Shown: in pieces, positions 46,051 through 60,291 of the stretch
Numbering within the stretch: the first letter of the stretch is position 1
Layout of the letters: each line of letters opens with the position of its first letter
From: Rhizophagus irregularis
Lineage: Eukaryota; Glomeromycota; Glomeromycetes; Glomerales; Glomeraceae
Length of the DNA: 64,000 bases
Direction: 5' to 3'
Assembly: GCF_026210795.1 (NCBI RefSeq)
Contig: NC_089435.1
Location: 806,001 to 870,000, forward strand
The notes under the pieces: model-generated
The model's input: only the letters and a program-made list of their open reading frames with translations
Databases searched by the model: none
Told to the model about the DNA's origin: nothing
Made by a program: the position numbers and the translations under genes

Positions 46051-48143
46051 TTACTTATTGAAGTTCTTGTAAGAACTTTTCTCAAATTCTCTAAGTTTAA
46101 ATTTTCGTTTCCTCTTTTTCACTTTAACTCGAGGTTCTATTATATTACGTTCTTCTAAACTAACCATCCTATCACGAAATAGGTTTCCTTCCGGCTGTTT
46201 GTTTAAGAATATTTTTATTAGATTTTGTTCAAAATGTATTTATGCATTATAAAATTACGATACCTTTAATGTTCTTAATGATTCAGACAGTTCTTCCTGA
46301 AGTTGTACATCAATTGGCAATTTTTTAACTCTAATCATAGCAAAAATAAATAAAAATTCACATTTTTTTAGTCGACAAAATTGATTAGGATAAGAGAATA
46401 TACAGAGCTAAATTACATACGAATATTTTCCAATCTTCTTCAACGGTAAGTTTGCTTTTTCCTCAGCTGCCTTGGCTTTTTCAGCTTGCTGTTTCTCACG
46501 TTCTGTAAATTCTTGATTGAAGCTTTGAATTATCTCTGGGAGCCTAAGCATTAATTGTAAAGTTAAATTTTTTTGTTTGAAAAAAAAAATCATTGAGTAT
46601 ATAAATTTTTAATACTTTTCCAATTCTCTCCTAAATTCTTTTTTAGCTTTTCTTCCTTGTTCTTCTTTTAATCTAGCAAATTTCCTTTTTTCTTTATTTC
46701 GTTCTGTCCTTGTTTTTTTATGCTGATTATTAACTTGTTTTTCAATCACTTCATTTCTTTCATTTTCCTCAACTTCATCCTCCGAAGATTTTTCTTCATC
46801 AATATCTTTAACCACCATATCCTCTGGATTCATTACTGAAGTTGGCATTTCAGATAACACAGGAAGCTGAGATTGCAATTTTTCTTTTTTCTGTAATTTG
46901 ACTACTTCTTCTTCGTGAGCAATTTTAAGTAGAGACTTTTTGATTTAATAAAACAATATTATTAATATGCAAATTTCATGTGTTATAATAATATAAATAC
47001 TAAGCTACTAAGTTAGTTAACGGGCAGCAACGCCTATACTAAGATGGAAGTAAGTATAATTTATACCTGATGATCCTCAAATTTTGGATTATAACTAGTT
47101 CCTGGATGCGGAAAATGTACAGCTGGAATAGTATCAAATGGTTTCACGTTCATAGTTGGAGGTGGCTTTCAAATTAAGAAATAAATAATAATAATTTAAT
47201 AATTATTAAACGAACTAATTTTTAATAATTTTGAATGATTAATTCACCTTAATTTTCCGTTTCTTCATTGGAGGCAAGAAATCATTGTCATCATCTCGAA
47301 GTAGTTCATCGGATTCTAAATAATCATAATAAAATTATTAAGTCTACATCAGAAAAAAAAAATCTGTTTTTTTTTCCCAAAAATTAATTCATACCTTCTT
47401 CATTCCATACATCATATTCACCAGTTTTTAATAAAACTTTAGTAGGTACAGAATTTTCAGTAGTTAATTTAACATGATCACTTTTTTTTTTTTTTACCAA
47501 CTCTTTTGATTCTTTTGATTCTTTCGATTCTTCTTCTTCTGATTCTTCTGATTTAAATTTATTATACTTTGATACATAATGTTTTTTATGATCATTTTGT
47601 TTTTTTGGTTTTGAAAATATTGCGGGAATTTTACTATTATTTTCTATTATTTGATCAATTTTTAGTTTGGCAAATTTTTTATTTATTTTCTTCCTAACTT
47701 TAGATTCAATAGAACGAATCAATGGAAAAAAAAATGAAATTATTAAATAGTTTTTTTTTTTTAGAAAAAATTTTATTTAACATTAAAATATGATAAAATA
47801 ATATTTTACCTTCAACATCACCCAATGTATCAATTGTAAAAATTTTTTCGTCCGGTAAATCACGAATTCTACCTCTAATATTCAAAAATAAAATAAAAAA
47901 TAAATATTATGATATTATTATTACAATTAAAAAGAAAAAATTGATATAAAATAACAATAATTATTTTATCTTTTTTTTTACAAACCCAGTAATTCTCTCT
48001 TCGTCTCTTATCCCTTCTAACGTTTTTTCTATTTCAGTAATATCAACATTCTTTCTCCAAGCCTTTTTTCCCTTACGACTCGGTTGAGTTTTCTTTTTTT
48101 TTATCACAGGTTCAATAGGTTCAATAGGAATTACCGAAGCCAT
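46051..48143 (-). CDS. NOP53: Ribosome biogenesis protein NOP53
   Basis: Nucleolar factor that recruits the Mtr4-exosome to pre-60S particles for ITS2 processing (known for the yeast and human GLTSCR2 proteins). It begins MASVIPIEPIEPVIKKKKTQ and shows the family box RKGKKAWRKNVDITEIEKTL. Next come RIRDLPDEKIFTIDTLGD, a charged linker with EESEEEESKESKESKEL, AVHFPHPGTSYNPKFEDHQ (the Nop53 'PG.SYNP' box) and a lysine/glutamate coiled-coil (TRTERNKEKRKFARLKEE). It ends KKRKRKFKLREFEK. About nine exons can be traced, including short ones for ESDELLRDDDNDFLPPMKKR and RVKKLPIDVQLQEELSESLR. It is convergent with the NAD(H) kinase (213 bp between stops). Exon borders were not all fixed to the base. 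Confidence 0.9.
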
Positions 48144-48666
48144 TTTTTCAAAAAAAAAAAAAATCGATCGAGATCTATGTATGTCACTTTTTCAGTGTAC
48201 TAAAAAATGTAATATAAAAAAAAAATATTTTATTTTATGATTGGATGATCAAATCATATTGTGAATCGTGATGTGCGTTTGATTAATTTGAGTTAATTTT
48301 TGAATTAACCATTTCAATGCGTATTTATTAATTAAAAATCTTTAAAATTTTCTTTTTTTGCGAAAATCCCAAATTTTAAGAGTTTTTAATTAAAATTTTA
48401 TTATTTTGATTTACACGTGTTAATTAAAAAGCATGATTTTTACATGAAAGAAGCTTTTTTTCTTCTTAGTCTTTCTTTTTAAGTGTTTTTTTTAAAAAAG
48501 TGTGTGAATGTTCTTTACAATTAATTATTATTATAATCAAGTCTATCTATTGCTGTATAAACTGGTAAAATGTAATAAAATGCTATACTTTTTTCTATAT
48601 TAAGAAAAGTAAAAAAAAAAAAATCGTCTAAAAGCAAATGTTATTATTATATTAAGGATTAAAGTT

Positions 48667-50058
48667 TTACCAATCAAAATTCCTTCCACCACAACCAGAA
48701 GCAAAACTACCATTCATTGAACCCCGATATAAATCTTTGATTACTAAACCCTCAATTATAGTATGCTCTATTATGCTTTTAGCATGACATGGTATAACTC
48801 TTCCGTACCATATTCCTTTTCCTTCTTTATATACAATAACATTACCAGCGAATCGATGTCCTAAAATTTTAAAAAATTAAAAAATTTGAATCGAATTTTC
48901 GCAAAAAAAAAAAAAAAATATAATATAATAATATATATAATAATATATACCTCCAGTGTGACTGCTTAAAAAAACTCCAACGCCATCGTTTTTACGCGTT
49001 TGAGGATCCAATCCTTTTTCTTTCAAGACTTTGTCAAATTCTTCCTTTAACAAAGGACCAGTAATACCACAACGTTTATCCCTTCGTTTATGAGAACAGA
49101 TTACAATAATAGCTTTATAAGGCATTTTTTCAATTATAAAATTATCATCAAGATAACTATTATCCAAATAATTTTCTGCATTTTCTGGTATTAAAAATCT
49201 TTTATAAAAATCCGTAACTTGTTTAGTAGTAACATCTTTAATTAAGATATTTTCAGGGAATATTAATATATCATTTCCTTTTGTAGATGATGAATCATTT
49301 TCTCTTGAAGAATTTGTGATTATAACCCTTGAATGATCAGTATTTTCATGTTCTTCATGATTATTTTTCAACGACTTTTCATTTAATTTAATATTATTGA
49401 TAACTTTATGTAAATTAGCAGCAAAACTATCACGTTCATCTTCAATATTTGTTTCCCAATCACCTTTACCAGTTGATATTAAAACATGTTTTATATATGG
49501 TTTGACAGTATTATGCATAGAAGATTCATAATCAATTTTCAAATAAGATGGATAATTAGAATGAGAATCACAAGGATTCAAACAATTCAAACACGAATCA
49601 TCATCAGATTTTTCCAGTTGTTGTAATTCATCAAAAGATATTAATTCATTTGGCGAAGGAACAGTTTGTAAAAGAGCAGCAGTTTCAGCATCAGGAAATT
49701 CACTAACAGTTTGAGTAGGCTGAGGTTGAGGTTGAGGTTGAGGTTGAGGTTGAGGTTGAGGTTGGGATTGGGATTGGGATTGGGGTTGGGATTGAGGTGG
49801 CGAAGATAATGATGATTGGCTTTTTTCCGAAGAAATGGGAGATGATGATGATGACAGCGACACAGAACGAGACGATAAAAATGTGGAAGAAATTATATTA
49901 AATAATTTTGAACTAATACGACGAACCGGTTTTGGCATTTTTAATAATATTATAAAAATTAATAATATTATAGTATAAAATATTAAGATTGGAGCGAAAA
50001 ATTGAATATTTTTATTTAAAGTTGTTATTAATTGATGTTGTGTTAATAAGTTTTTCAT
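48667..50058 (-). CDS. Apd1/AIM32-like thioredoxin-fold Fe-S protein (433 aa)
   Basis: Sucrase/ferredoxin-like family. Two exons, 48951-50058 and 48667-48860, joined in frame across a GT-AG intron (1302 bp). The C-terminal 220 residues hold the domain: KHVLISTGKGDWETNIED, a first cysteine pair CSHKRRDKRC (C-x8-C), then SHTGGHRFAGN giving H-x3-H, and a GIWYGRVIPCH end. This 2-Cys/2-His spacing is the one reported for the [2Fe-2S] cluster of yeast Apd1, so redox chemistry is likely. The N-terminus is unusual: a hydrophobic helix (residues about 21-40) followed by a serine tract and a (QP)n tract. A second in-frame Met at residue 41 (MPKPVRRISSKLFNIISSTF) would instead give a mitochondrial-type presequence, so the start is open. 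It could be membrane-anchored or mitochondrial depending on start use. Confidence 0.85.
49716..49800 (-). repeat. Hexanucleotide repeat coding for (QP)n and (QS)n
   Basis: GGTTGA-type hexamers on the plus strand are repeated about eight times, then GGGATT-type hexamers about four times. On the coding strand this gives PQSQSQSQPQPQPQ-like sequence without breaking frame. Such tracts change length easily between isolates. Confidence 0.8.
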
Positions 50059-51671
50059 AGTAATAAATCTATGTACATATATAATATTATTATTATTATT
50101 AAGAACGATTATTTTTAATAAAAGAAAAAAAATAATATTTTTTTTTCTTTCTCGAAAAAAAAAACTGGGGTCGTATTTATAACCGTTTTTTAAAGTACAA
50201 TATATATATGTTGAGTATAGTTGAGTATATAAAAAAAAGATCTCCGAGTATAATAAAACGTGTAAATTACATATAACTTTTTTTTTATCAGATTTTTTTT
50301 TTTCAGAGTTTCCAATTCAGGTTAGATTTATTGCATGCGCTCATCCACAAATCACTTAATATTGTCAAATAGGGACTTATCACTTATCAGATCCCGATAC
50401 GAATTGTTCCTATAGTTGTTCCTTATAATATTTTTATATTATTTTGAACCAGCCCCATTTCCTATTCAAGTTTATCAGATCCTAAACAACAAAAAAACCT
50501 TGTACACAAGGAAATTAAGATAATTTATTTTTTTTCTTCAACATCTTTATCTGAGAAGACTTTATAAAAAAAAGAATTCCATCTAAAAAATCAAAAAAAT
50601 TCGTCACATGATAATAACAATATTTCCATAAAAATTCAAATAGTTTACTCTTTAGGAGGAGTGATCGGGGAAGGTTTGGTAAAAGTAATTCAATGGTGTC
50701 ACATTAGTTTACCATGTCAGTAGGGGTTTAAACTTGTTAAACGTTACTTTGCAAGAACTAATTAAATGATTTCTTCTATACACAGAATTTGTATCATTTA
50801 AATTTATTTATATAGGGATAGACTGAAACTATATATATACATGATAATTATTAATACGGTTTTTCTTAAACAATAAAAATTTATAATACAATAAATTTAT
50901 AATACAATAAATATACTTGTTTTTAAACATTTATAAACAAGTGTGAACTTAAAATTTGCACTGCCACGAGATCAATTATTGAGATCTGAGCTAAAAATGA
51001 TTGAAATCCAATGAAAATAATGATGCAAAATCATGTTATCTCATTCAAACACGCCAGAATTATTACATTATTATTAAAGAACAAATCAAAAATCATAATG
51101 ATTAGCCCTTCTAGATACGTTCTTTAACCATATTAATCATATAAGTATAAAATGATCTACATATGTAGGACAATTTGTCACGTTTGGTTGCATATTGCAT
51201 GTATCAAAATCTGATAATTAATTTATTTGTTTATTTTTTACTGGCTTATTATAAACCACCCCACACTTAACATACCTGATTTATTCTTTTTTTTAAAAAA
51301 AAAAAATATATTCATTATGAGTCAGTGGGGAGTATGAGAATGAGTAAAATGAGTAAAATATCAATTTGAATAATGTCAATAGTAAATTGGAAATATCATT
51401 GTTCATGTAAAATTTCATGCATTGTTTAAATTGCGAAATTATGAGATTTACTTTCTTACCAGATGGTCGTATCAGGTGATAATTGATGATCAGCGGACTC
51501 CCGTCATCCGCCGAAAAAGACTCATATTATACATAAAAATATTATTGGAAAGAAAATCGTCTAACCCATTTTTATTAATTGTTTAACAGACACTTGTCTA
51601 TCAATTATCTCTAGTCTTATCCTTATCTCGTAAAATCATTAAAAAGATTTAAATCAAAAAAATATAATATT
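50059..51671. other. Intergenic
   Basis: 1.6 kb upstream of the Apd1-like gene and downstream of MED18 with no ORF or repeat of note apart from poly-T runs at 50277-50306. Confidence 0.45.
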
Positions 51672-52618
51672 TTAGGAATAATGAATTTTATTTTGTAAAA
51701 CTAAATGTTCAACATGAAACAAGTTCAAGATGCCTTTCAAAGAATCATCAAATAATTTCAATTCTGAGCAGTAATTATCTACTTGATCTTGTTGTACTGG
51801 TATAGTCGTCACTTCTACTATCCAATTTTCTTTTGGGTCGAACGGTGTTAATTTCGACACATCATGCCGAACTTCCAACTATTAGATCATGTTATTTATT
51901 AATTTACAATCACGAGTAAAGAACGAAAATAAAGATTTCGTTACCTTGAAGATTTGTGTAATACTTATTTTTAAAATATCACGATATGTAAATATAATTC
52001 CCTTCTTTGTATATTCGAATGCATAACTAAAAGGTACGTTAAATAATTATTATTCAAATCTGAAAAATTTTAAAATTTTTTTTTTTGTTTCTAACCTGTA
52101 TCCAAGCACTGTCATAAATTTAAGTGCATCACCAACTGTAATTTTTGAATATAATACAGGTCTAACTGTAACGGTTCTACCTCTTGTTTCTGGATGTCCA
52201 AGTTGACATAATGTCCTAGATTGAAATTTTAAATATTATATTATATATATTTAAATTAAATATGTAAATATGTTATAAATATACCATTGTCGTTTGGTTA
52301 AATCATTTTCTTCAATTGGTGATTTTATTCTTAATAAAACATCCTCATTTCGTTGAGGTCCTTCCGCAGTTTGCGCTATAAATTAATAATTAATTATTAA
52401 TTATTATATATTTTCTTTATTGATTGTTTTACTTTTAATAAAAATTCATAAAATTCATAGTATAATTGTTTTATTTAACTTGTTGGTATAAACCCAATTT
52501 CATGTTCAAAAAATGGAAAAGGATGAGTCCCACAAATTCCTATTAACCTATCTAATAGTTTCGCTTTTAACTTATTGCTAATATGACCATGTAAGCTACA
52601 CTCAAATACAGTTACCAT
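51672..52618 (-). CDS. MED18: Mediator complex subunit 18
   Basis: Head-module subunit of Mediator (yeast Srb5), acting with Med20 and Med8 in RNA polymerase II transcription. Five exons: MVTVFECSLHGHISNKLKAK..LLDRLIGICG..FFEHEIGF, then RNEDVLLRIKSPIEEN, then LGHPETRGRTVTVRPVLYSK and ALKFMTVLGYR, then YAFEYTKKGIIFTYRDILKI, and finally VRHDVSKLTPFDPKENWIVE ending LVLQNKIHYS. The opening 'ECSLHG', the 'LG.PE.R..TV' strand and the 'LG(F/Y)R..YE(Y)..KG..F' repeat are the standard Med18 pattern. Total length about 210 residues, normal for fungi. Head-to-head with the Siw14-type gene, 214 bp apart. Confidence 0.88.
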
Positions 52619-52742
52619 ATTTTTTTTTTAAAAGAAAAGAAAAGAAGTGAACAAAGGAACTCTAAACAATTACAGATTGACTGCGGATTCAGTTCAGTTT
52701 TATACTGGTGTTACAAAAAAAAGATTACATTAAAATTGGTAA

Positions 52743-54021
<1,279 letters not shown>

Positions 54022-55202
54022 ATATTTAGTGATAGATAATTAGATGGGTTTTTTTTTATTGCCAAACTATTTAAATAAAATTATATCAAAAGATTTACAT
54101 TAATATTTATAATTTATTAAAAATGAGTGCATATTATAATTATCAAAAGAAGTAACCACGGTACAGCTAGTGTAACGAAATAAAAATTACTTATCCCATT
54201 AAAAGGATCTTATATACTATATTGTAATCTCGATTTGGGAGATTTATCCTGTTATGATCACAATCAATCTTGTACAAACCCCAGCGAAATAATGGCGGTC
54301 AGTTTATTTTAATATCACATAAACTTTATAATAAAGTTGCGGAGGTTTTTTTTATTTTCGGGAAGAGGATCAGAAATCAGAATACATAATTAATATTAGG
54401 TTTGTCCTCCATCTGCATCAAATTTGATTTTGCATGCTATTATTACTAATAACTTCGCTATTAATAAATAATAACTATGATATTTTCAAAATTATTTAAA
54501 TGGTTCGTAAATCCCCCCGTATTACCACTTTCCTTTCCCTGACTTTTCTCAAAATTAAAAAAATGTGAAATGATCATCATTTATGAATTTTTTTTAAGGA
54601 TAACTTTAGTGTGACATTTTGGCTTTTTTGTGTTGCTTATAGAAATGCAAAAAATTTTCTGTTCTAAAGGTAAATCCATTTTGAGTAATAAAAACAAAGA
54701 TAATGTCGGTTACTTTTTTTTATTGCTTTTTAAAAGAGCATTCCACTGTTTCAATTTGGTATAATAAGCAATGATCTATTCGGGATAGTAATGAAGTTAT
54801 GTCCAAATTAAGAAGCGGTGTTCTCACCTCCATTATTTTCGCCGAGGACTACATAAAAATTGTAACGTGAGCGTGGAAAACTAATGTCGTCCAATGTCAC
54901 TTGATATCCGTGATTGCCGGTTTTACTGTACAAACCTAGTAGATTTCGTCATTTTCACATGGAAAAAGCATGATTTTAATTTAATTATATAACAACTAAT
55001 CTACAAATTTGTCCTTCATAGCAAGTTTAACGTAATTATTATTTGTAATTTACCATTGCGGGTCAATAGGAATTTATCTCCACTCACTTTGAAACCCATA
55101 CCAGTACAGATCAATATACGACATAATAAGTCTTAAATAGCTCAAAAGTTGAACTGTACGTACTTTAATAATTTTTTATTAATAAACTGGTTGGAATTCA
55201 CA
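54022..55202. other. Intergenic
   Basis: About 1.2 kb between the phosphatase and the seipin gene with no ORF or repeat that I can support. Confidence 0.45.
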
Positions 55203-57242
55203 ATGTTGGTGGAGGTAAGATCTAGATAATTTTATTTAAAACGTGTATAACGCGCTATTTTATTATACTAACACGTAAAGTTTTGATTTTTTATAGATTA
55301 TAAATTTCTTTCTTTCCCCACTTTATTTTCTTTTCGAGCCTTACATTACCCGTTTCACAAATGCACTGACTTCTCAAAAAACTCAGCGGACTGCTGTAAA
55401 AACAATTTTTATAAGCGCTGTTGCCTTTATATTAATTTCAGTCGCATTTGTGTCATATTTGGGCTTTTATATGATATATGTTCCAAAAATTGCTCATGCG
55501 AAACCTGTATATTTACAATATCAGTAAGTGATAAAATTTTGTTGATCATGATCAATCTACTAAAAAAATATGGAGCTTTATTAATTATATTAATTATATT
55601 ACGCTTTTTTTTTAAAAAAAAAACTTCAGTAAAGATGATTCTCCTTATGCGATTATTGATTTTACTGAAAATGGCCGATACGACAGCGTGAGTTTTTATG
55701 TCTTTTTTTTAGTAGCACTTATGCCTAAAATTAAACTATTTTTTTTTTATATAGTTTTTAACAGCAGATCAAGCATATGATATTTTAATTGATCTAGATG
55801 TTCCTAGTTCGGATAGAAATGTTGCATTAGGTAAGGCTAATGGTTATTTTTAATCAATCATATTATTCGTGTATTCGTGTTTAAATTCATCATCTTTTCG
55901 TGATGACGGTAATTATAATTATAATTAACCCACGATCCATCATTTCAGGAAATTTTATGGTCGGTTTGGAATTAATGGCCAAGAATGAGACGGTGCAATA
56001 TTCGAGTCGCCCTGTAAGCTTTTTTTTTAATACCTTTTGTATTTTATTATTTTCAAAAAACCTGAGTTCTTAAAAGATTTTTATTTTTTATCTTAGTGCA
56101 TTCTTACATATCAATCGGGTCTATTTCGCGTCATTTATACTTTTTGGCGGTTGATCCCTTTAGTTCTAGGTTTCACAAAAGAAGATCAACAACTCAAAGT
56201 AGTTATGTTTGAGAACATGATTGAGAGTGCCGTAAGTCTTTTATAAACGAATTTTGTATTTATCATCATTTATTTTAGTGTATGTAATCTCAAACTTTTA
56301 ATTATGCAGGAAAAGCCAATAACTAAAGCATTAATTACTATATCAAATAGTAACCTTGATGTATATAATGCTCAAATTCGGTTGGATGCTCACTTCCGTG
56401 GCTTACGGTATGATATAAAAAATATTTTTTTTATAAAATAAAGAAAAAGGTGAAATTAATTAATTCTTAATAATCTTATTATAGGTACTTCATGTATTAT
56501 CATTCAATTCCTACCGCTATTACTTTCATGTCTATGTTCCTTACCTGGGAAATATTATTCTCAATCATTGCATGGAGATCATTTGTTTCATGGTGGCAAA
56601 GGAAAGTTCTTGCAGATTCATTAACAAGTCCAATTACACCAATTATGAAAGTTACCGACAATATTACTGAGAACAATTATCAAGATGACGAATCGGATAG
56701 AACAACTAGTCGACGTAGTGAAAGAGTAGAAAGAATTTCGGATGATAATGGAACAGTAACTGAATCGGAGAGTGAATATGAATCGGTAAATAAATTATTT
56801 GTGATGTTTATATATTCATTAATATTATTGATTAATTTACATTTTCAATTTGTAGTCGCGTCCTGTTTCGGTAATTTCTCCAACAGACACGGCACTAGTC
56901 TCTGAGTCCGGAGAGATGAGTTATAATACAGAATCATATGTCACAGATGATGACGAGTCCAATAGCGTTATTTCACGATCTTTGGATGATGATGATGCTG
57001 CTAGCGAATCTAATGATGGTCAAATTGATGATGATGATCAAACGGAAGGAAGTGCTACACCAACTACTCGAAGTCGAAAGAGTACAATATCCGAAGCCTC
57101 AACAACAAATAAGTCAGAAGCTGAAGGTGCGCCTAGTACTAGTAGTGCTACTTTAACTTCTAGATTACAAAGTGATTATACGAAACCATACGTTAAAAAG
57201 GCCAGCTCGAGCGGTGGTAATAATGGAAGTGATAGGGAATAA
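55203..57242 (+). CDS. SEI1: Seipin, lipid-droplet biogenesis protein
   Basis: ER membrane protein that assembles rings at ER-lipid droplet contacts. It starts MLVE in a 13-bp first coding piece, then IINFFLSPLYFLFEPYITRF and a first membrane helix (IFISAVAFILISVAFVSYLG FYMIYVP). The lumenal beta-sandwich follows: YAIIDFTENGRYDS, LTADQAYDILIDLDVPSSDR, the family box GNFMVGLELMA and RPCILTYQSGLFRVIYTFWR. A second helix is at TAITFMSMFLTWEILFSIIA. The cytosolic tail is about 190 residues, acidic and serine-rich (SYNTESYVTDDDESNS, SESNDGQIDDDDQTEG), longer than the short tail of yeast Sei1 and nearer in layout to animal seipin. About nine exons, all with GT-AG borders where checked; the last two join at SEYES-SRPVSVISP. 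Confidence 0.9.
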
Positions 57243-57739
57243 TTATATTGCTAGTTGGTAAAAAGTATAAAGGGAATGACGTATTCTTTTTACCTCTATA
57301 TAAATTTTCTTACCTTTGCATTTTTATGATTTCATTACAATTTTAATTATTTGCTTAATAACATATAAACATATGGATACTAGGATCGCAAAGAAACTTA
57401 TAAAATTGGAATATTAAGAAAATTGTTGTAAAATTGTTATTATATTTTCTTATATTACATTTTTTACATTATTAAATTCTTTACGAACATAACGCATTAT
57501 TTCATAAATAAACACAAATAAAAAAACCAATTAAAACCATTATTAATGAATTAGAAGAATTTACTAAAGAAATTCTCAAATGGCTTAAAATGTGTCATTA
57601 ATGGAATTCTTGGCTTTATAAAAACATTTGATGATGATGATGTTGAAGTAATAGCGGGATTTGTTAAACTACAAAAAAAAATGGACCGTTTAATATTTTT
57701 TCCTTTTTTTTTAATAAATCCAAAATGGTTTTTTTTTAC
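57243..57739. other. Convergent intergenic region
   Basis: 3'-3' space between seipin and uS13m. There is a short open patch at 57540-57660 (ELEEFTKEILKWLKM) with no further context. No other feature. Confidence 0.45.
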
Positions 57740-58203
57740 TTACGTAGTAAAACTTTTCAACCATTTACCATTTAATTTTCTAGCAGTTTTAGCATTAGTA
57801 CTAGTACGTTGGCCCCTTACAGGATAACCCATAGCATGACGTTTACCTTTATAATTACCGATTGCTCTATGATGTAAAATATTATTTCTAACTTGACGAC
57901 GTAAATCACTTTCTATAGTCATATTATTTAATTCTAAAGAAATTGCATTTAATTGAGATTCTGTTAAATCAGATATTTTACATGTATCATGAATTGAGAA
58001 TTTACTACATAATTTTTGAGCTGTTTTATGCCCTATTCCATAAAAATAGGTTAAAGCAATCTAAAAGAAAGGAAAGAAAAATAAAAAAATTTATATATAT
58101 TTTTTTTCCTTTTTTGTAAAAAAATTATTTAATTCAATAATTTTATACTTACTCTAACGAGCTTTTTATCGGGTAAACTAACACCAAGTAACAAAACTGG
58201 CAT
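57740..58203 (-). CDS. Mitochondrial small-subunit ribosomal protein uS13m (123 aa)
   Basis: Two exons, 58153-58203 and 57740-58060, joined in phase 0. The sequence MPVLLLGVSLPDKKLVRIAL..TYFYGIGHKTAQKLCSKF is the uS13 N-terminal helix-two-turn-helix. It continues SDLTESQLNAISLELNN, DLRRQVRNNILHHRAIGNYK, and the rRNA-binding RHAMGYPVRGQRTSTNAKTA, ending NGKWLKSFTT. The length and lack of the cytosolic eS/uS13 (S18) extension point to the bacterial-type protein used in the mitochondrial ribosome head (yeast Sws2). It starts directly at the ribosomal fold with no long presequence. Confidence 0.92.
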
Positions 58204-58774
58204 TATTAAATTAATTTTTTTAAAAAAAAGATAAAAGTTTGAAACATTTTTAAATTTTTAAGTTTTTAAATTTTATCAATCAATTTTTGATTGGATATTC
58301 ACATCTTGTATGACAACGAATTAAATTTTGTGCTATAAATATTTAGTTAAAATATTTATAGAAAAAATTTGGGAAATTTTTATATTGTGATATTTAAGGT
58401 ATTCAAAAATACCAAGCAAGCTAAATAATACTAACACTGCAAAATTTTCTTTTTTTTTATTTACTTAACTCAATGAATAATGCTTTTTAAAAATGAATCT
58501 AGTTTATAATAATACTTTTCCTTGATATTATTATTATTTTTTTTTTGTAAAGAAAAAGAACTAAAGGATTTATTACAAAAAAAAATTTTGTTTGTTTCAT
58601 TTAATACATTATACATTTATATAACTAAGAAGTAATTCACAAAAGTATGGCAAATTAAAATGATGTTATCAAATAGCTATCCTGCATTTTATATTATTAT
58701 TACATTGTGGTTTTTTTAATAAATAGTTCAAAGAAGTGCCTATTATAGCACTCATAATATGATAATAGAATGGA
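58204..58774. other. Intergenic
   Basis: AT-rich upstream region of uS13m, nothing else recognised. Confidence 0.45.
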
Positions 58775-59370
58775 ATGAAGGAGATACTAAAAACTTTACC
58801 ACCGGAATTTGAAATGAGATACGACAAAGTTTTTAACAGCCAAGATAATAAGAAAATTAGTTCAAAATTGGTTCCTGAACTATTAAGATCATTAAGACCA
58901 AGATATAATCCTTCATATATACAATTAAAGAATGGCTTCGATCATTACATAAACATTGAAGAGACAGCCATTTGTTAATTATGAAAAGAACATAGGATCA
59001 GACCAATAGACGTGTTCATAATAACAATTGTGTCGCTGAGGTATGAAATCCATTAATAAATTTGCATTTATATCACTTTAACATTCTACTAACATTTACT
59101 TTACTAACGTTTTGTAAACATTTAACATTCTGTTCATATAGAAAAGACCCAAAGAAGGTATATTGTAGCAGTATCTTAGCAAATCAATAATGATATTAAA
59201 ACTTTTAGGGAGGAATTTAATAATATGAGATTCAATGACCTAAAAAATGATACGAATATGAATAGGGCACCTCGTCTTAATGATAAAGATGTTGAGACAT
59301 TAAGCAAGGCCCTGTATTATTCTAAGAAGGCATATGAAGAAGCTCTTTTAGCTAAAGAATTGTCACTTTG
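58775..59370 (+). other. Unidentified ORF fragments
   Basis: A 67-codon frame from 58775 reads MKEILKTLPPEFEMRYDKVF, then ISSKLVPELLRSLRPRYNPS, ending EETAIC-stop; composition is protein-like. A second patch at 59224-59370 reads MRFNDLKNDTNMNRAPRLND and VETLSKALYYSKKAYEEALL with a helical, amphipathic look. The two could be exons of one small gene or relics of a larger one. I recognise no family and could not join them by convincing splice sites. Confidence 0.35.
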
Positions 59371-59986
59371 AACAGAAAACGTGATCAAGGGGATTTGACG
59401 GTATGAACAGGAAATTTGACGACGTCAAAAGCGATATGCAAATTTTTTAATTCTCAAGATAATCGATGACAAACACGATCATTGAAATGAATTTCTCAAC
59501 AACCGTTAAAATACAAATAATTAATGACAAAAAAATCGCCCAACCCTAACGATAAATTAGATAAATTACAGGATGTTATTGACGGTATTTGTAATCAATC
59601 GAAAAAAATAAAAAAAAAAAGAATTAGATTGTTAGATTTTAGGAAATTGGTGTTATATGGTATGTATACAATTTAAATTAAAGGATAAAATAATTTTATT
59701 TATTATTAATATATTTTATTTATTTTACATGAAAAAGGATGAATTATATTACGAGTTGTCATTTCTTTACCAGTCATACTCCGGTCACTATAAAGAGAAA
59801 AACAAAAAATATTTATTTCATTGTAGATAAAGGTTGTCCAAAGACATACATGTGTATGAAAATTTTAAAGTAATTTTAAAAAGAATTTTCCAAATATAGA
59901 ATTCTGATGAATCAGTAATATTGAAATATGGAGTGAAAATTTAAACGGAGATAGACGATTATTCAACATTGTCATATTACCATGAC
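59371..59986. other. Intergenic
   Basis: No gene or repeat supported here apart from the ACCATGAC target copy at 59979-59986. Confidence 0.4.
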
Positions 59987-60283
59987 CAGGGTTGGGAATT
60001 GTACTAGTACAGTACTAGTACAGTATAGTACAGTACTAAGTACTGTACTTGTACTTGAAAATTTAGTACAAATACAATTTTAATACATACTATTAATAAA
60101 TTTTATTGGTTAATTTTATAAATATAAACAATATTGATCACATGATATCTACCTAAAATGGTTAAATTATATCCTAAAAAGTAATAATTGTATTAGTACA
60201 GTGTACTTAGTACTTGTACGAAATTTTTGCTAGTACAGTACGTACTAGAATTTTGCTAGTACAGGTGTACTACCACAACCCTG
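59987..60283. mobile_element. 297-bp MITE with GTACTAGTAC palindromes
   Basis: Begins CAGGGTTG and ends CAACCCTG, a perfect 8-bp terminal inverted repeat fitting the hAT YARNG rule, flanked by a perfect 8-bp duplication ACCATGAC (59979-59986 and 60284-60291). Both subterminal regions are dense in overlapping GTACTAGTAC/AGTACAGTAC palindromes. There is no coding capacity. It is a third family in this window, distinct from those at 13983 and 16038. Confidence 0.88.
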
Positions 60284-60291
60284 ACCATGAC

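Noticed and set aside
56938-57156. Met/Leu-rich ORF in the seipin tail region
   Set aside because: Alternative frame of the acidic GAT-rich seipin C-terminus.
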